Shown here: positions 63,291 through 64,000 of the stretch, one piece after another
How the letters are laid out: every line of letters starts with the position of its first letter
How positions within the stretch are numbered: position 1 is the first letter of the stretch
Assembly: GCA_047947135.1 (NCBI GenBank)
Contig: CP170457.1
Span: 2,170,001 to 2,234,000, forward strand
From: Planctobacterium sp047947135
GTDB lineage: Bacteria; Pseudomonadota; Gammaproteobacteria; Enterobacterales; Alteromonadaceae
DNA: 64,000 nt
Reading direction: 5' to 3'
Notes under the pieces: model-generated
What the model was told of the DNA's origin: nothing
Databases searched by the model: none
Seen by the model: only the letters and a program-made list of their open reading frames with translations
Program-made: the position numbers and the translations under genes

Positions 63291-64000
63291 ATGTTAAGTA
63301 AGGTCAACACACCCTGTTTGATGTTGGATAAAGCAAAGTTAACCGACAACATTGAGCAGATGAACGCGAAAGCGGCTGCACATGGGGTGCGTTTACGACC
63401 TCACCTGAAAACCGCCAAGTGTGCGGCTATAGCCAGCATGTTCAACAATGACAATAAACAGCAGCCAATTACCGTATCAACCCTCCGTGAAGCCGAGTAC
63501 TTTGCCGATGCAGGCTTTGTCGATATCCTGTATGCCGTTAGCATAGAGCCGGGTAAGTTTGCACGCTTGAGCAAGCTTTACCAACGGGGTGTGGTTGTCA
63601 CTGTCATTCTGGATGCCTTGCCCGTCGCACAAGCACTTTGTGAGTATGCCCTGGAGCATCAGGTGACCCTCTCGGTGATGATAGAAATTGATGTTGATGG
63701 TCATCGGGCAGGCGTGAAGCCCGATGCGGAGAGTTTGCTACAGTTAGCAAACCTGCTGGAGAGTGCAGCGAATATTCAATTTGCCGGTTTGATGACTCAC
63801 GGTGGAGGCAGTTACGATTGCCAATCCATCGAAGAAGTGCGAACACATGCCGATCTGGAGCAAGCCGGAATTTTGCGCGCAGCGAAACGCTGCCGTGAGG
63901 CGGGAATGAATATCACAACAGTCTCTATTGGTTCTACTCCGACGGTTGTTGCTGCGAGAGGTTTTAACGATATCGACGAAATCAGACCCGGTGTATTCGT
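63291..64000 (+). CDS. D-threonine aldolase / alanine-racemase-N-terminal-like PLP enzyme, 3' truncated by window
   Basis: The ATG at 63291 begins 3 bases after the PCu(A)C stop, and the frame is open to the window edge (236 residues). It opens with VNTPCLMLDKAKLTDNIEQM, and has RPHLKTAKC with the likely PLP Lys at residue 40. MIEIDVDGHRAGV and GLMTHGGGSYDC are as in D-threonine aldolases and related D-amino-acid enzymes. The metal site lies beyond the edge. Substrate uncertain. Confidence 0.85.
   Translation, partial: MLSKVNTPCLMLDKAKLTDNIEQMNAKAAAHGVRLRPHLKTAKCAAIASMFNNDNKQQPITVSTLREAEYFADAGFVDILYAVSIEPGKFARLSKLYQRGVVVTVILDALPVAQALCEYALEHQVTLSVMIEIDVDGHRAGVKPDAESLLQLANLLESAANIQFAGLMTHGGGSYDCQSIEEVRTHADLEQAGILRAAKRCREAGMNITTVSIGSTPTVVAARGFNDIDEIRPGVF

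Overview
The window looks like ordinary chromosome from a marine gammaproteobacterium, most likely an Alteromonadales member (inference). Support comes from a full-length AcnB that keeps all three cluster cysteines at the E. coli positions, AceK, DapE, an oadGAB sodium-pump operon, an S20 gene, an acidic NF038104-like small lipoprotein, a TonB-dependent receptor and many secreted hydrolases. I saw no rRNA, tRNA, CRISPR array or prophage.

Layout. Positions 1-4353 hold a wax ester synthase/DGAT gene broken by one in-frame amber codon, an adjoining alpha/beta hydrolase, an unknown protein and a TPR lipoprotein. acnB (4779-7391) follows a 425-base leader with a near-perfect PdhR-type operator and two inverted repeats; behind its terminator lies a 195-bp palindromic MITE-like unit. 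Next come a membrane EAL protein, a ketopantoate-reductase-like gene coupled to a DUF120/RibK-like gene and a DUF192 gene, two divergent paralogous binding proteins, a polyphosphate glucokinase, a PLP enzyme and a MAPEG protein. Positions 16392-20670 carry an ABC ATPase / FtsX permease / AttH-like lipoprotein operon with a long inverted repeat across the ATPase-permease junction. Then follow aceK, a single-domain response regulator, a small lipoprotein and an XRE-2TM regulator.

Positions 24086-34577 form a secreted-hydrolase block: lipase, its foldase, two tandem S9 peptidases made by a 2.1-kb duplication that also copied the last 19 codons of the foldase gene, a serine hydrolase and a TonB-dependent receptor. 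Together they could release and import lipid- and peptide-derived nutrients. oadGAB, an SPFH plus ribbon-helix-helix pair and dapE follow.

A TSUP permease gene is split by an intact 875-bp IS5-family element with a CTAG target duplication. After it come an OlsF-like bifunctional acyltransferase, an LpxH-like phosphoesterase, an M28 peptidase, rpsT, a CAT-like acetyltransferase, a third S9 peptidase and a CoA-transferase/GNAT fusion. The last 8.5 kb is rich in copper functions (CusA, CusB, a Cys-rich periplasmic protein, PCu(A)C), with an oxidoreductase, a sulfurtransferase and a truncated D-threonine-aldolase-like gene.

No single locus is clearly a new system. The best candidates are the ABC-FtsX-AttH module with its junction palindrome, the DUF120-like gene coupled to a PanE-like gene, the SPFH-RHH pair with a TGATATCA operator, the mosaic S9 duplication and the MITE-like unit.
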